Shown piece after piece: positions 25,981 to 34,528 of a stretch of 64,000 bases of DNA. Positions within the stretch are counted from its first letter, which is position 1. Every line of letters begins with the position of its first letter. The notes under the pieces were generated by a model. That model was not told the origin of the DNA. It did no database searches and worked only from the letters and a program-made list of their open reading frames with translations. The position numbers and the translations under genes are program-made. Origin of the DNA: Streptomyces graminofaciens. GTDB taxonomy: Bacteria > Actinomycetota > Actinomycetes > Streptomycetales > Streptomycetaceae. The stretch spans positions 7,470,001 through 7,534,000 of the forward strand of contig NZ_AP018448.1 of NCBI RefSeq assembly GCF_030294945.1, written 5' to 3'.

Positions 25981-27188
25981 ATGCGCCGGACTTCAGAGAA
26001 ATTGCACGCCACCTCACCGACCGGCAATTAGCTCTTGCGCTCCAGAACAACGGGTGGCAGAAGTACGGGGGGCAAGAGAATCTGTATAGCCGTTGGCGTC
26101 CTATCTCAGAAGGTGGCGAGCGAGTAAGAGGTGTCCTCCTCCCTCAGGATGCTGAGACAGAGGACTACTTTGAGCTACTGAGTCAAGCGGTTGCGCAAGC
26201 CTGGAAAATGGGTGATGGAGATATTCGCTCCCTGTTGGAACGTGCCGCCACGTTGCATTCTCTGGGCGACGAAGTAAAGTTTCATAAAGAGACGCGCAGC
26301 CAAAGGGGTACAATCCCTTGGACGGCTGGCGAGGACCTGCATGCCGGCGCGCAGAAGTCCATGGTGGTAGGGGCCAAGACGCGGAAGTCGAAGGCCGCCT
26401 ATTTCGGTAACGCTAACTACTTCCTTGCTAAGTCCTTCCTCGACTCGGTTCTCATGGGCCAGACTGAGGTGGGTAGCTACGTAATCACCGCCTACGTGCC
26501 CCCAGAAGAGGTGTATACGGAGCGGAAGATCAATCCCGGGGAAACGATGCCGTTGCTGGGGCGTCATACGGGCCGGGAAATCACACTGGGCATGGTGGAT
26601 GCCCTCTCGGCAGCCCGAGAATCTGTGGACCACTTCAAGGCCTCTGGGTCTACACATGGCTTTGTTGAGAACGTCAGGCGCGGTTTTTGTTACGAATTAA
26701 CCCAGGCGGTGCGTGCTCTAATTAGGGACTCCGACGGGGCAGAGATCGAAGTAGAACTTAATTCGGCGGAAGACTTGCTTCGCGGAGAACCAGCGCAACG
26801 GCATAGGTTGGAGTTTTCCCCCTCGGATTATTCAGCTCTAGAGACAGCAGGTAACATCTTTGCCGCTACTGCTGCTGCTGAATATGTCACAGTTCTCGGG
26901 GCAGTGACTCAACTGGAGCGACCAAAGCCGGGGGAGCCTGGAGTTGTGCGCCTTGATGTTTTCAGTGGATCCAGAGCCAAGAAAATGCGCGTGCGACTCA
27001 AGGTTGAGGACTACGACTTGGCGGTTGATGCGCACAGGAACAATCTGGCCCTCAGAATCCGAGGACGTCAGGAAGTAGAGGGGCGCTACTTTTGGCTATA
27101 TGATCCCGAGATTTTGGAACTCGTGCAAATCCGGCCGGAGACTTCCGGTGTAACTGTTGAGCCTGGGGAACAAGAAGGCCTGTTCTGA
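25977..27188 (+). CDS. Protein of unknown function coupled to DUF4365
   Basis: 403 residues, not recognised. The GTG overlaps the DUF4365 stop (GTGA), so the two proteins are probably made together. The N-terminal 130 residues are mixed helix (LTDRQLALALQNNGWQKYGG); the middle has a Lys/Arg-rich turn and a Tyr/Pro stretch (SYVITAYVPPEEVYTERK); the last 110 look beta-rich (YVTVLGAVTQLERP, RYFWLYDPEILELVQI), perhaps an OB-like sensing or DNA-binding domain. Two TTA codons (near 26028 and 26697) put it under bldA. Low GC marks recent transfer. Confidence 0.8.
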   Translation: MNAPDFREIARHLTDRQLALALQNNGWQKYGGQENLYSRWRPISEGGERVRGVLLPQDAETEDYFELLSQAVAQAWKMGDGDIRSLLERAATLHSLGDEVKFHKETRSQRGTIPWTAGEDLHAGAQKSMVVGAKTRKSKAAYFGNANYFLAKSFLDSVLMGQTEVGSYVITAYVPPEEVYTERKINPGETMPLLGRHTGREITLGMVDALSAARESVDHFKASGSTHGFVENVRRGFCYELTQAVRALIRDSDGAEIEVELNSAEDLLRGEPAQRHRLEFSPSDYSALETAGNIFAATAAAEYVTVLGAVTQLERPKPGEPGVVRLDVFSGSRAKKMRVRLKVEDYDLAVDAHRNNLALRIRGRQEVEGRYFWLYDPEILELVQIRPETSGVTVEPGEQEGLF

Positions 27189-27594
27189 AAACCTTTTATC
27201 GCGGCAGGAACACCGGTTTATGTTCCACGAGCGTGCGGCTCTGGCTCGCGCAGGTGCCTGTGACATCAGCTTAGGGCCTTGAAGGGCCCTCGACTGCTCC
27301 CGTGATCAGGCAGGATGAAGCAGGACATCGGGCGTGGGGGTGGTCACCCGTGGGTGCCCACTGTCAGCGTCGGCCGGCCTCGGACGGCCCAGGGACGTGA
27401 ACTGATGGCGACCTCCCGCGGCCAGCATGGCTGTACAGCTCTCCAAGTGGTCGCCCGCAGCCGTCCGCCAGAATCTTCCGAGGCGTTGACTACACCGAAT
27501 CGAGATACGTCACGACGGTGGAACATAATGCCGGACACGACACCACGCACTGTGGGATCATCACTTCCCCAGAATCCAAGCAATCACCGGAAGA
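27189..27594. promoter_or_regulatory. Intergenic region with 20-bp direct repeat
   Basis: About 400 bp. A 98-codon frame at 27315-27611 overlaps the next gene's start and has no ribosome site; I do not call it. The region contains the right copy of the 20-bp direct repeat (27378-27397) and the promoter of the HEPN-like gene. Confidence 0.4.
27378..27397 (+). repeat. 20-bp direct repeat, right copy
   Basis: Identical to 21305-21324, same orientation. See the left copy. Confidence 0.85.
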
Positions 27595-28878
27595 ATGATG
27601 ACTGTCGATAACAACCCTGTTGCGGGTTCCCTGAAGCCGAATTCCCCATTGCTTGCCCTGGAGAAAAAAATCCAGGCCGCAGGCATCTCCTGCGAATGGA
27701 CGACATCGTGGGACGAATCGGCGCTACTGCAGATCGACATTGCGTCCGGCAGGAGCTCTCGCGCTGTACTGATTTCCGAAGAAGATGCACCCACATGCTT
27801 GGAAATGGATTTCGCGAAAATTCGCGCCCTCGGCGAGTATGAAGCCTTTGATGCATTGGAGGAAAATCCCAGTATCGAAGTTGCCCTGACAGCCACCAGT
27901 GGGCCAACTCACCGCCTAGTGGAGCGTATCCCCGGATGGGTAACTGCAACTCCGGAAGAGAATCTACGTACCAAAGCGCAGGGATCTGTTACGATAACCG
28001 GCACTAGGGGTGAGGACTGGTCTGCAGAGATCAGTTCACCGTCTAAGAGATTCTCTGTTTTCTGCAGCTTTGGGCCCGTCACTCTCAAACTTAAGGGGCG
28101 ACAGCTCAGAACTTATCCAGAGGCTTTGACATTTCTTGAAAGTGCGGGCAACGCCATCCTCTTCGAGCTCGATCTGAAATATGGCGTTTCATTCACCTTC
28201 CGGCGCATGCGGCCGGTGGGCCCAATGAGATTTGGTCGGCGGACCCATCAAAACGCAAGCGCTCCTACCCTACCTAAGCTGCAGTACGCCGCTGAGCCGC
28301 TGAGTCTCTACCGGTACGCCCGGTCAGCCGTCGGAATGCCTCTGCTTGAGTTCCTTGCCTACTATCAGGTACTCGAATACTACTTCTCTCGCTATAGTCA
28401 GCGAGATCTTCTCGATAAGCTGCGCAACGAGTTGCGTGATCCGAACTTTAGAGCGGATGATGAACGTCAGTTGTCGCGCATCCTGCGAATCACACGTCAA
28501 CCTGGAAGAGGGTACGGGGACGAGCGTAGCCAGCTGAAGGCAACTGTCAGGTACTCCGTTTCCGAAGATGCAATTTCGGATTTTTTCTCGGCGAATCCGG
28601 AAGTCCTTGGATACTTCAGCGCTAAAAGGCAAGCAATCGCAGGCCTAGAGCCAGTAGACCCGAAGCGGAAAAAGGGGGACCTGGCCGACTTGCTTTGCGA
28701 GAGAATCTATGAGATTAGGTGTCGAGTGGTTCACACCAAGGAAGATGGTGGAGGCCAGGTGGACTCACTGCTGATGCCCTTCTCGCCCGAAGCCGAGTCT
28801 CTCCGTGCCGAGAATGTACTCATGCGCTTTCTGGCTCAGAAGGTGCTCATTGCCGGTGCTGTCGATCTTCCCGCATGA
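27595..28878 (+). CDS. HEPN-like protein (ApeA/Abi type), putative defence RNase
   Basis: 427 residues. The N-terminal 240 are unrecognised. The C-terminal half starts with FLAYYQVLEYYFSRYSQR and has a DLLCERIYEIRCRVVHTKED segment, where R-x4-H matches the catalytic motif of HEPN nucleases. This layout is seen in abortive-infection proteins of the ApeA type, which stop phage growth by RNA cleavage. The assignment is from the motif and the YYQVLEYYF pattern only. GC is near 50-55% by eye, much lower than in the core. Two ATGs (27595 and 27598) are possible starts. Confidence 0.7.
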   Translation: MMTVDNNPVAGSLKPNSPLLALEKKIQAAGISCEWTTSWDESALLQIDIASGRSSRAVLISEEDAPTCLEMDFAKIRALGEYEAFDALEENPSIEVALTATSGPTHRLVERIPGWVTATPEENLRTKAQGSVTITGTRGEDWSAEISSPSKRFSVFCSFGPVTLKLKGRQLRTYPEALTFLESAGNAILFELDLKYGVSFTFRRMRPVGPMRFGRRTHQNASAPTLPKLQYAAEPLSLYRYARSAVGMPLLEFLAYYQVLEYYFSRYSQRDLLDKLRNELRDPNFRADDERQLSRILRITRQPGRGYGDERSQLKATVRYSVSEDAISDFFSANPEVLGYFSAKRQAIAGLEPVDPKRKKGDLADLLCERIYEIRCRVVHTKEDGGGQVDSLLMPFSPEAESLRAENVLMRFLAQKVLIAGAVDLPA

Positions 28879-29341
28879 AATCTCGCAGGTCGGCGGAGCG
28901 GCTTTGGGCTGGAGCTGCTTTGGGGCGAGTGATCTTGGCCCCGTAAGCTGATGGCGAGTCGGGCAGTCTGTGGACCTGCCCGGTAAAGCACGACGTTGGG
29001 GCCAAGATATAGAGGCTCGCCCCAAAGTGGCTGCCTAAAGCCGTGGAGCCGACCGCCCCAGCCACAGAGGGTGTCTCCCACCTCATGCCCGCAGCCGCCG
29101 AGCGCGCCGCCGGGCGCGGCCAGCCGGGGCGCAGACAGGAGGCAGGCCGCGCCGCAGAGGCGGCGCGCGCCCGCGCCGTGCGCGGGCTCTTGAACCAGTA
29201 GAGAAAGTTTGAATCATGCGGTGCTGGCCTCGTTGTGTCCGATCCCGGTAGATACTCGACACTTCGGTCCCAGCTGATGGTTGACGGTGGCCGTGATCGG
29301 CTTTGCTGTACGGGGCTGCCCTGTGGTGTAGAACCCTGAGC
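28879..29341. other. Intergenic region with imperfect inverted repeat
   Basis: About 460 bp. Arms CTTTGGGGCGAG (28918) and CTCGCCCCAAAG (29016-29027), with inner arms ATCTTGGCCCC and GGGGCCAAGAT, form a long imperfect inverted repeat around a GGGCAG/CTGCCC core. It could be a MITE-like relic or a terminator. A small Arg/Ala-rich frame follows (29085-29201). Confidence 0.6.
29085..29201 (+). CDS. Possible 38-residue Arg/Ala-rich peptide
   Basis: An ATG frame gives MPAAAERAAGRGQPGRRQEA and ends AVRGLLNQ. GC content jumps to the high level of the core here, unlike the sequence before it. The ribosome site is weak. It may be the tail of a gene truncated when cargo was inserted; I cannot assign a role. 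Confidence 0.22.
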   Translation: MPAAAERAAGRGQPGRRQEAGRAAEAARARAVRGLLNQ

Positions 29342-30196
29342 ATGGGGAGTGAGCGGCGGGAGCGGATGCGGGCGCTTGGTGCGCGTCTTCGGGAACTTCG
29401 GGCAGAGGCTGGGCTGACGGGTGCTGTGGTGGCGCAGCGTGCCGGGGTGGGGCAGCCGACTGTGTCCAAGGTCGAGACCGGCCGCATGGTTCCGAGCGTT
29501 GATGTGCTCGACCGCCTCTCAGGCGCCCTCGGCCTCGATGAGTCGACCGCTCGTGAGATTCGTGAGCTGCTGCACGCTGTGATGGCCGCTCCGGGTGCTG
29601 CCCAACACACGGAGGGCCCAACTCCGGGCGCCGGTAGCACCGTTGACGAGGAAGTCCGGTCCGCGCAGTTGGTGAGGTCGTTCCAGTGCATTGTGCTGCC
29701 GGCCTTGCTTCAGACCGCGGAGTACGCCCGGCACGTCTTCGCGAGTGTGCCGAACTCGTCGCCTGATGCCATTGGTAGGGCGGTGGCTGCCCGCATCGAG
29801 CGGCAGAGCGTGTTGTACGAGCCGGGTCGGGAGTCGGTGTTCGTGCTGACCGAGGCCGTGTTGCGTACATGGCCGGGGACTCCGGCGCTCATGCTCGCCC
29901 AGCTCGACCGGCTGCTGGCTGTCGAGAGCCTGGACACCGTGCGGCTCGGGGTCATCCCCTGGCGTCGGCGGGTGCCGGTGCTGCCTCGCCACGGGTTCAC
30001 CCTGTGCGATGAGCGGGCCGTTGTTGTCGAGACCTTCGACCGTGAGCGTGTGTCGGCGGACTCCGCTGAACTGGCAGCCTACGAGGAGACGTTCGCCCGA
30101 TTCGAGGAAGCGGCCATCTTCGGCGACGAGGTGCGGGAGCTGCTGTTGCGGTCGATGGCGGACTTCCGCAGCTTAGGAGACACCCTCACTCGATAG
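29342..30196 (+). CDS. XRE family regulator with DUF5753-type domain
   Basis: 284 residues. The helix-turn-helix lies at about 12-65 (LGARLRELRAEAGLTGAVVA, AGVGQPTVSKVETGRM). The C-terminal domain has LPALLQTAEYARHVFAS, ARIERQSVLYEPGRES and TVRLGVIPWRRRVPVL, typical of DUF5753. The ATG at 29342 is used although the frame is open to 29303, since GSERRERMRALGARL is the usual family head. It sits before the ATPase gene and may be the receiver of the same signal. Confidence 0.9.
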   Translation: MGSERRERMRALGARLRELRAEAGLTGAVVAQRAGVGQPTVSKVETGRMVPSVDVLDRLSGALGLDESTAREIRELLHAVMAAPGAAQHTEGPTPGAGSTVDEEVRSAQLVRSFQCIVLPALLQTAEYARHVFASVPNSSPDAIGRAVAARIERQSVLYEPGRESVFVLTEAVLRTWPGTPALMLAQLDRLLAVESLDTVRLGVIPWRRRVPVLPRHGFTLCDERAVVVETFDRERVSADSAELAAYEETFARFEEAAIFGDEVRELLLRSMADFRSLGDTLTR

Positions 30197-30259
30197 AGGA
30201 ATAATTCCTCTGAATGCCTAGCTTGCCGCTCCGTCATGGGAATACTCTGCCGTTGCGCT

Positions 30260-30275
30260 GTCTAGCCCCCTAGAC
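30260..30275. promoter_or_regulatory. Operator palindrome before the ATPase gene
   Basis: GTCTAGCCCCCTAGAC, a palindrome (GTCTAG, CCCC, CTAGAC), 20 bases before the ATPase start. The same motif occurs at 30823, at 32588/32631 and, changed by one base, at 36000. Confidence 0.75.
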
Positions 30276-30294
30276 GTAGAGTGAGGGATCTCCC

Positions 30295-30690
30295 ATGCGT
30301 ACCAAGTGGTGCCGCGCCTTTCCCGGCCTGGCCGAGGAGGTGGGTCATGCTCGACGCTTCGTCGCTGCTCTGCTGGAGGAGCGAGGACCGGTCGACGACG
30401 CGGTCCTGGTCGTCAGTGAGCTTGCGACAAACGCTGTGCGGCATTCGTTGAGCGGCGCGGCCGGCGGCTGGTTCGTCGTGGTCGTCAGCTTCGGCGACGA
30501 CAGTGACCTTGTGCGCATCGAGGTAGTCGATGTGGGAGGTGAACGCGAACCTCACCTGCGCGACGTGACGGACCGGGAGGAAGGTGGTCGCGGCCTGGCG
30601 CTGGTGGCCGCGTGCGCCAAGGACTGGGGCATCAAGAGCTGGCCCGACGGGCGGACCGTGTGGGCGGACCTCGTGCGGGAGGGTGCGTGA
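30295..30690 (+). CDS. ATP-binding (HATPase) regulatory protein
   Basis: 131 residues. The GHKL ATPase motifs are VLVVSELATNAVRHS (N box, about 39-53), RIEVVDVGG and GGRGLALVAA (G box). It resembles an RsbW-like anti-sigma domain. It starts just after an operator palindrome. Such ATPase genes are commonly found beside DUF5753 regulators in AICEs and WhiJ clusters; its target is unknown. Confidence 0.9.
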   Translation: MRTKWCRAFPGLAEEVGHARRFVAALLEERGPVDDAVLVVSELATNAVRHSLSGAAGGWFVVVVSFGDDSDLVRIEVVDVGGEREPHLRDVTDREEGGRGLALVAACAKDWGIKSWPDGRTVWADLVREGA

Positions 30691-30822
30691 TCGCGCCCGC
30701 CTCGACGGTCGTCTCTGGTCGCCTCGCGGGCGGTGACGGGTGAGCCCTCGGGGTGTGCCCGGCAGACGGTCGCGGTTCTACGTGGTCGGCGTAAGTACAG
30801 GACGCCGTCTCCCGCCCATTCC

Positions 30823-30838
30823 GTCTAGGGCCCTAGAC
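30823..30838. promoter_or_regulatory. Operator palindrome before the HTH regulator
   Basis: GTCTAGGGCCCTAGAC is a perfect 16-bp palindrome, 28 bp before the HTH regulator's start, so it could be an autoregulatory site. Confidence 0.8.
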
Positions 30839-30865
30839 TCCTGGTTAGTGCTAGGAGGTGAAGTC

Positions 30866-31726
30866 ATGTCGGACGAGTTGCAGCGGATCATGGCGATTGA
30901 CGATCCGTACCGGCTGTTGCGCGAGGTAACGACCCGGTTGGCTGATGCACAGCAGGAGGTGACCGAGCTGGCTCGCCTTCGCCGACGCGTGGTCCAGGAC
31001 CTGCACGCGCAAGGGCTGTCGTATGCGCAGATCGCGGAGAAGGCGGGTCTGAGCCGCGGGCGGATCCACCAGATCCGGCACACCGGCCCGGCGCCGGAGG
31101 GGGCCTTCCTTGGCCGGGGCTCCGTCGTCGTTGCTACGCCTCTGCGGCGTGATGACGAGCGCGGGCGGACGGTCGTCGCCATGGACGACGTCAGCTCCGG
31201 CAAGAGGCTAGAAGACCTCGCGCGCACATACGGGCTCGAAGTCGCCTCGGAGCATGTGTCGGTCGGCGGCGAGATCGACCTCAATCGAGACGGCCTGGTC
31301 GTCGTCTGTGGCCCACGTATGTCCCAGGAGATGTGGGACACGTACGCGCAAGACCCCGTCCTGCGCTGGGAGCGCGCGGAAGACGGGCCCTGGACCGTGG
31401 TCGACCGGCGCACCGGCACCGTCTACCGGTCAGGCCAGGACAGCGACCAGGCCAGGCCGTACGACGTCGGATACCTCGGCCGGCTACCGCGCCCGGACGG
31501 CAACGGTTCGCTGCTCGCCATCGCCGGCATCCACACTCAGGGCTCTCTCGGCGTCGTGCATCTGCTCGCCAACGACCTGAACACCCTGTGGGGCCAGGTC
31601 GGTGACCGCCGGTTCTCCACGCTCGTCGGCGTCGAGTACGACCCGGAGACAAGCGAACCGCAGTCCGCCGAACTGCTCTGCCCCCTCTACCGGCACGACG
31701 AAGAGGCGACGGAGGCAGCGGGGTGA
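30866..31726 (+). CDS. Sigma-70 region 4-like HTH regulator
   Basis: 286 residues. The N-terminal 75 form a helical region with a sigma-like helix-turn-helix (ELARLRRRVVQDLHAQGLSY, AQIAEKAGLSRGRIHQIRH). The rest is unrecognised but has VVATPLRRDDERGRTVVAMD, GLVVVCGPRMSQEMWD and LAIAGIHTQGSLGVVHLLAN, resembling a ligand or peptide-sensing domain. The ATG at 30866 follows AGGAGG; the upstream frame crosses the operator. No GntR (KorSA) gene is present, so this is the best candidate for the repressor that reads the palindromes. It overlaps the phosphatase gene by 4 bases. Confidence 0.85.
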   Translation: MSDELQRIMAIDDPYRLLREVTTRLADAQQEVTELARLRRRVVQDLHAQGLSYAQIAEKAGLSRGRIHQIRHTGPAPEGAFLGRGSVVVATPLRRDDERGRTVVAMDDVSSGKRLEDLARTYGLEVASEHVSVGGEIDLNRDGLVVVCGPRMSQEMWDTYAQDPVLRWERAEDGPWTVVDRRTGTVYRSGQDSDQARPYDVGYLGRLPRPDGNGSLLAIAGIHTQGSLGVVHLLANDLNTLWGQVGDRRFSTLVGVEYDPETSEPQSAELLCPLYRHDEEATEAAG

Positions 31727-32544
31727 GGTTCGCCCTCGCCACGCAGCCCGCCGAACCCGACCGCGAGAACGAGGACTTCGCCGCTGCCGCCCCCGGCGCG
31801 GCCGTTGTCCTCGACGGTGCCGGTGTGGGCGGGGCCGAGACCGGGTGCACGCACGGCGTCGCCTGGTTCTCCGCAACCCTCGGCGCTCTACTGCTGCGCG
31901 GCATGACCGCGTGTCCCTCACGGCCGCTCGCCGACTGCCTCGCCGACTCGATCAGTCTCGTCCGGTCCCTGCACGAGGACAGTTGCGACCTCGCCTACCG
32001 GGCCAGTCCCACCAGTACGGTCGCCGCCGCGCGGCTCGGCGGGGGAGTCCTTGAGTACCTCGTTCTCGGCGACTCCTCCCTGCTGCTGGCAGACAGGGAA
32101 GGCCCTACGACCGTCGTCACCGATCGGCGTCTGGACGAGGTCGGCAAGCGGCTGCGCGGGGCTGTCGACCAACTGCCCACCGGCTCGGCGGAACACACTG
32201 CCGCGCTCGCCGAGTACAGGGATGCCCTGACCGGGCTCCGCAACCGGCCGGGCGGCTTCTGGATCGCCGGCCCCGATCCGCGTGCGGCCGAGCATGCCCT
32301 GACCGGGACGGTGCCGCTGGACTCGCTGGCATCCGTGACGCTGCTGAGCGACGGTGCCACGCGCCTCGTCGACCGGTTCGAACTCGCCGACTGGGGCGCG
32401 GTGTTGTCCGTCCTCCACTCGTCGGGACCGGATGAGCTGATCCGCCGTGTACGGGAAGCCGAGGCCGGCGACCCAGAGGGCCGACGCTGGCCGCGGGGCA
32501 AGGCTCGCGACGACGCGACCGCCGTCCACTGGGCCTTGGACTGA
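31723..32544 (+). CDS. PP2C-type protein phosphatase
   Basis: 273 residues. PP2C motifs in order: ENEDFAAAAPGAAVVLDGAG (metal-binding Asp), VLGDSSLLLADREG, VTLLSDGATRLVDRF and GKARDDATAVHW (last metal Asp). It is coupled to the HTH regulator (GTGA overlap). Together with the ATPase this looks like a partner-switch signalling set placed on a mobile element, possibly controlling transfer. Confidence 0.9.
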   Translation: MRFALATQPAEPDRENEDFAAAAPGAAVVLDGAGVGGAETGCTHGVAWFSATLGALLLRGMTACPSRPLADCLADSISLVRSLHEDSCDLAYRASPTSTVAAARLGGGVLEYLVLGDSSLLLADREGPTTVVTDRRLDEVGKRLRGAVDQLPTGSAEHTAALAEYRDALTGLRNRPGGFWIAGPDPRAAEHALTGTVPLDSLASVTLLSDGATRLVDRFELADWGAVLSVLHSSGPDELIRRVREAEAGDPEGRRWPRGKARDDATAVHWALD

Positions 32545-32587
32545 CGCACACAACTCACGCGAGCGGTGAGGCCGCGACCCAACTCGC

Positions 32588-32646
32588 ATACCCCCCTAGA
32601 CAGTTCAGGTGGTGGGCACTCTCCCTTGTGCTGTCTAGGGGGGTAT
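32588..32646. promoter_or_regulatory. Inverted pair of GTCTAG half-sites before the transfer operon
   Basis: ATACCCCCCTAGACAG (32588-32603) and its exact complement (32631-32646) are separated by 27 bases. Each arm contains one GTCTAG half-site of the operator family found at 30260 and 30823. It lies 59 bp before the first transfer gene. It could also fold as a hairpin. Confidence 0.7.
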
Positions 32647-32704
32647 CCAGTCGGAATGGTGCTGCTCAGCGAGAGGGCACCAACGACCCTGTGAGGTACA
32701 GACA

Positions 32705-33052
32705 ATGCGTGTCATCCCCGTGGACACCTCGGCCGCGACGCTCCTCATCACCAAGCTGCCGGAGGTCAAGGTGAGGGACCGGCAGACCGGTGAGGTTGCC
32801 GTTGACCCGGTTACCAACCAGCGGCTCATGACGGTGGAGTTGGTGTTCATCGCGGCCGGTGGCTCGGACATGATCAAGGTGACCGTTCCCGAGCAGGGCA
32901 TCGGTGACGGTCTGGTCATGGGCGCCCCGGTCATCCTGTCGGGTCTGGTTGCCCGGCCCTGGGAGAGCGAGTTCGGTGGGCGTGCCCGGCACGGCATCGC
33001 CTACCGGGCCGACGCCGTCATGGTCAACGCCCCGGCTCCGGTTCAGGGTTGA
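32705..33052 (+). CDS. Conserved AICE protein, function unknown
   Basis: 115 residues: VRDRQTGEVAVDPVTNQRLM followed by ELVFIAAGGSDMIKVTVPEQ and MVNAPAPVQG. It is mostly beta and may be a small OB-like fold. Proteins of this type begin the transfer operon of many AICEs, just before the FtsK-like gene, which overlaps or follows with no gap. No motif fixes its role. Confidence 0.85.
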   Translation: MRVIPVDTSAATLLITKLPEVKVRDRQTGEVAVDPVTNQRLMTVELVFIAAGGSDMIKVTVPEQGIGDGLVMGAPVILSGLVARPWESEFGGRARHGIAYRADAVMVNAPAPVQG

Positions 33053-33057
33053 TCGCC

Positions 33058-34449
33058 GTGACCGAGGGATTCCGGGTTCCGCTGTCGATTCTGCTGCCGG
33101 TCCTGCTGGTCCTGGGCCTGCTGCTCGTCGTGCGCCGTCGTATGCCGGTCGTGTTCTGGTGGGTCATCGGCTATCCGGTCGCCGCGCTGCGGGTGCTCGT
33201 TTCGTATCGGGACACCATGGATGCCTGTGGTCTGACGGTTCCGGCCTCGGCCGTCCGTCGGGCCACTGCCCGGATGGTCGGGCGTCAGGCCGCGCCGGTA
33301 CCGCCTCGGCGGTCGTTCCCGCTGCCGACCGGGTCCGGTCTAGTGATGCGGCTGCGTATGGCGGCGGGTCAGGCTCCAGAGGACTTCATGGCCTCCGCCG
33401 ACCGGCTGAGGCACGCCTGGGGCGTCCATGCCGTGTACGTCCGCACCACAAAGCCGGGGCGGCTCGAACTGCGGCTGGTCGGCTGGGACGTGCTCGCCGA
33501 GGTCAGGCCGGCCCGGCGTCGGCCGGGGTCCGATTCGATGTGCCTGCCGCTGGCGCTGCGGGAAGACGGTGAGTGGCACGTACGGGACTTTCGCACCGTG
33601 CCGCATGAACTGATCCTCGGCGCCACGCAGTCCGGCAAGTCCGTCTACCTGCGCAATCTGCTGTGCGGTCTGGCCCGGCAGTCGGTCGTGCTCGTCGGCA
33701 TCGACTGCAAGTGGGGCGTGGAACTCGCCCCGTTCGCGCCCCGGTTGTCCGCGCTCGCCGACACTCCTGACCGGGCTGACGAACTCCTGGACGTGCTGGT
33801 GGACGAGATGGAGGCACGTTTCCGGCTCATCGGGCTCCGTAGTGGTGCGGGTAGCGGGGCCGGTCCCGATGCCGTGCTCACCTCGGACGTGTGGGGGCTG
33901 CCGGAAGCCGTACGGCCGGTGCCGGTCGTGGTCGTCGTCGACGAAGTGGCGGAGCTGTTCCTGGCCGCGAACCGGGATGACGAGAAGCGACGGGACGCCA
34001 TGGTCACCAAGCTCATCCGCCTCGCCCAGCTCGGGCGGGCGGCGGGCATCTATCTGGAGGTGTGCGGGCAGCGTTTCGGGTCCGAACTCGGCAAGGGCGC
34101 CACCATGCTCCGTGCCCAGCTGACCGGCCGCGTCTGCCACCGCGTCAACGACGAAGCCTCGGCGAACATGGCACTCGCCGACATCTCCCCGGAAGCGGCC
34201 CTCGCCGCTACCGCCATCCCGGCCGAACGCCCCGGCGTCGCCGTCGTCGGTGACTCCTCCGGCGGCTGGTCCCGCGTCCGCGCACCACACTTCACCCTCG
34301 CCGAAGCGGCGGCCGTCTGCCGTGACACCGCCGCCCTGATGCCGGACCTGCCCCGGCTCGACTCCTTCCGGCCCGCCGTCGCCGTGGAGTCCGCCGTCCC
34401 GTCTTCTGCCACCGCTGCAGTTCCCACCGCCCAGCCGGTGACCGAGTAG
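33058..34449 (+). CDS. FtsK/SpoIIIE-type DNA translocase (Tra, TraSA-like)
   Basis: About 463 residues. An N-terminal membrane segment (PLSILLPVLLVLGLLLVV) leads to the motor: Walker A GATQSGKSVYLRN near residue 190 and Walker B VPVVVVVDEVAELFL near 300. This is the single conjugation motor of Streptomyces plasmids and AICEs, moving double-stranded DNA between cells. The GTG at 33058 is chosen over a TTG at 33049 that overlaps the previous stop. It is the central gene of the transfer block. Confidence 0.95.
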   Translation: MTEGFRVPLSILLPVLLVLGLLLVVRRRMPVVFWWVIGYPVAALRVLVSYRDTMDACGLTVPASAVRRATARMVGRQAAPVPPRRSFPLPTGSGLVMRLRMAAGQAPEDFMASADRLRHAWGVHAVYVRTTKPGRLELRLVGWDVLAEVRPARRRPGSDSMCLPLALREDGEWHVRDFRTVPHELILGATQSGKSVYLRNLLCGLARQSVVLVGIDCKWGVELAPFAPRLSALADTPDRADELLDVLVDEMEARFRLIGLRSGAGSGAGPDAVLTSDVWGLPEAVRPVPVVVVVDEVAELFLAANRDDEKRRDAMVTKLIRLAQLGRAAGIYLEVCGQRFGSELGKGATMLRAQLTGRVCHRVNDEASANMALADISPEAALAATAIPAERPGVAVVGDSSGGWSRVRAPHFTLAEAAAVCRDTAALMPDLPRLDSFRPAVAVESAVPSSATAAVPTAQPVTE

Positions 34450-34528
34450 CCCCTTCCTCACCTGGCCGGCGCGACCGTCTCGCGCCACGTCCCTACCTCT
34501 CCCATGCCAAAAACTGGAAGGGAATCCG

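Noticed and set aside
27315..27611. A 98-codon frame between the DUF4365 operon and the HEPN-like gene
   Set aside because: No ribosome site, covers the 20-bp repeat, overlaps the next start and shows no codon bias.
29083..29691. A 202-codon minus-strand frame opposite the XRE regulator
   Set aside because: Arg/Ser/Thr-rich shadow of the XRE gene on the plus strand.
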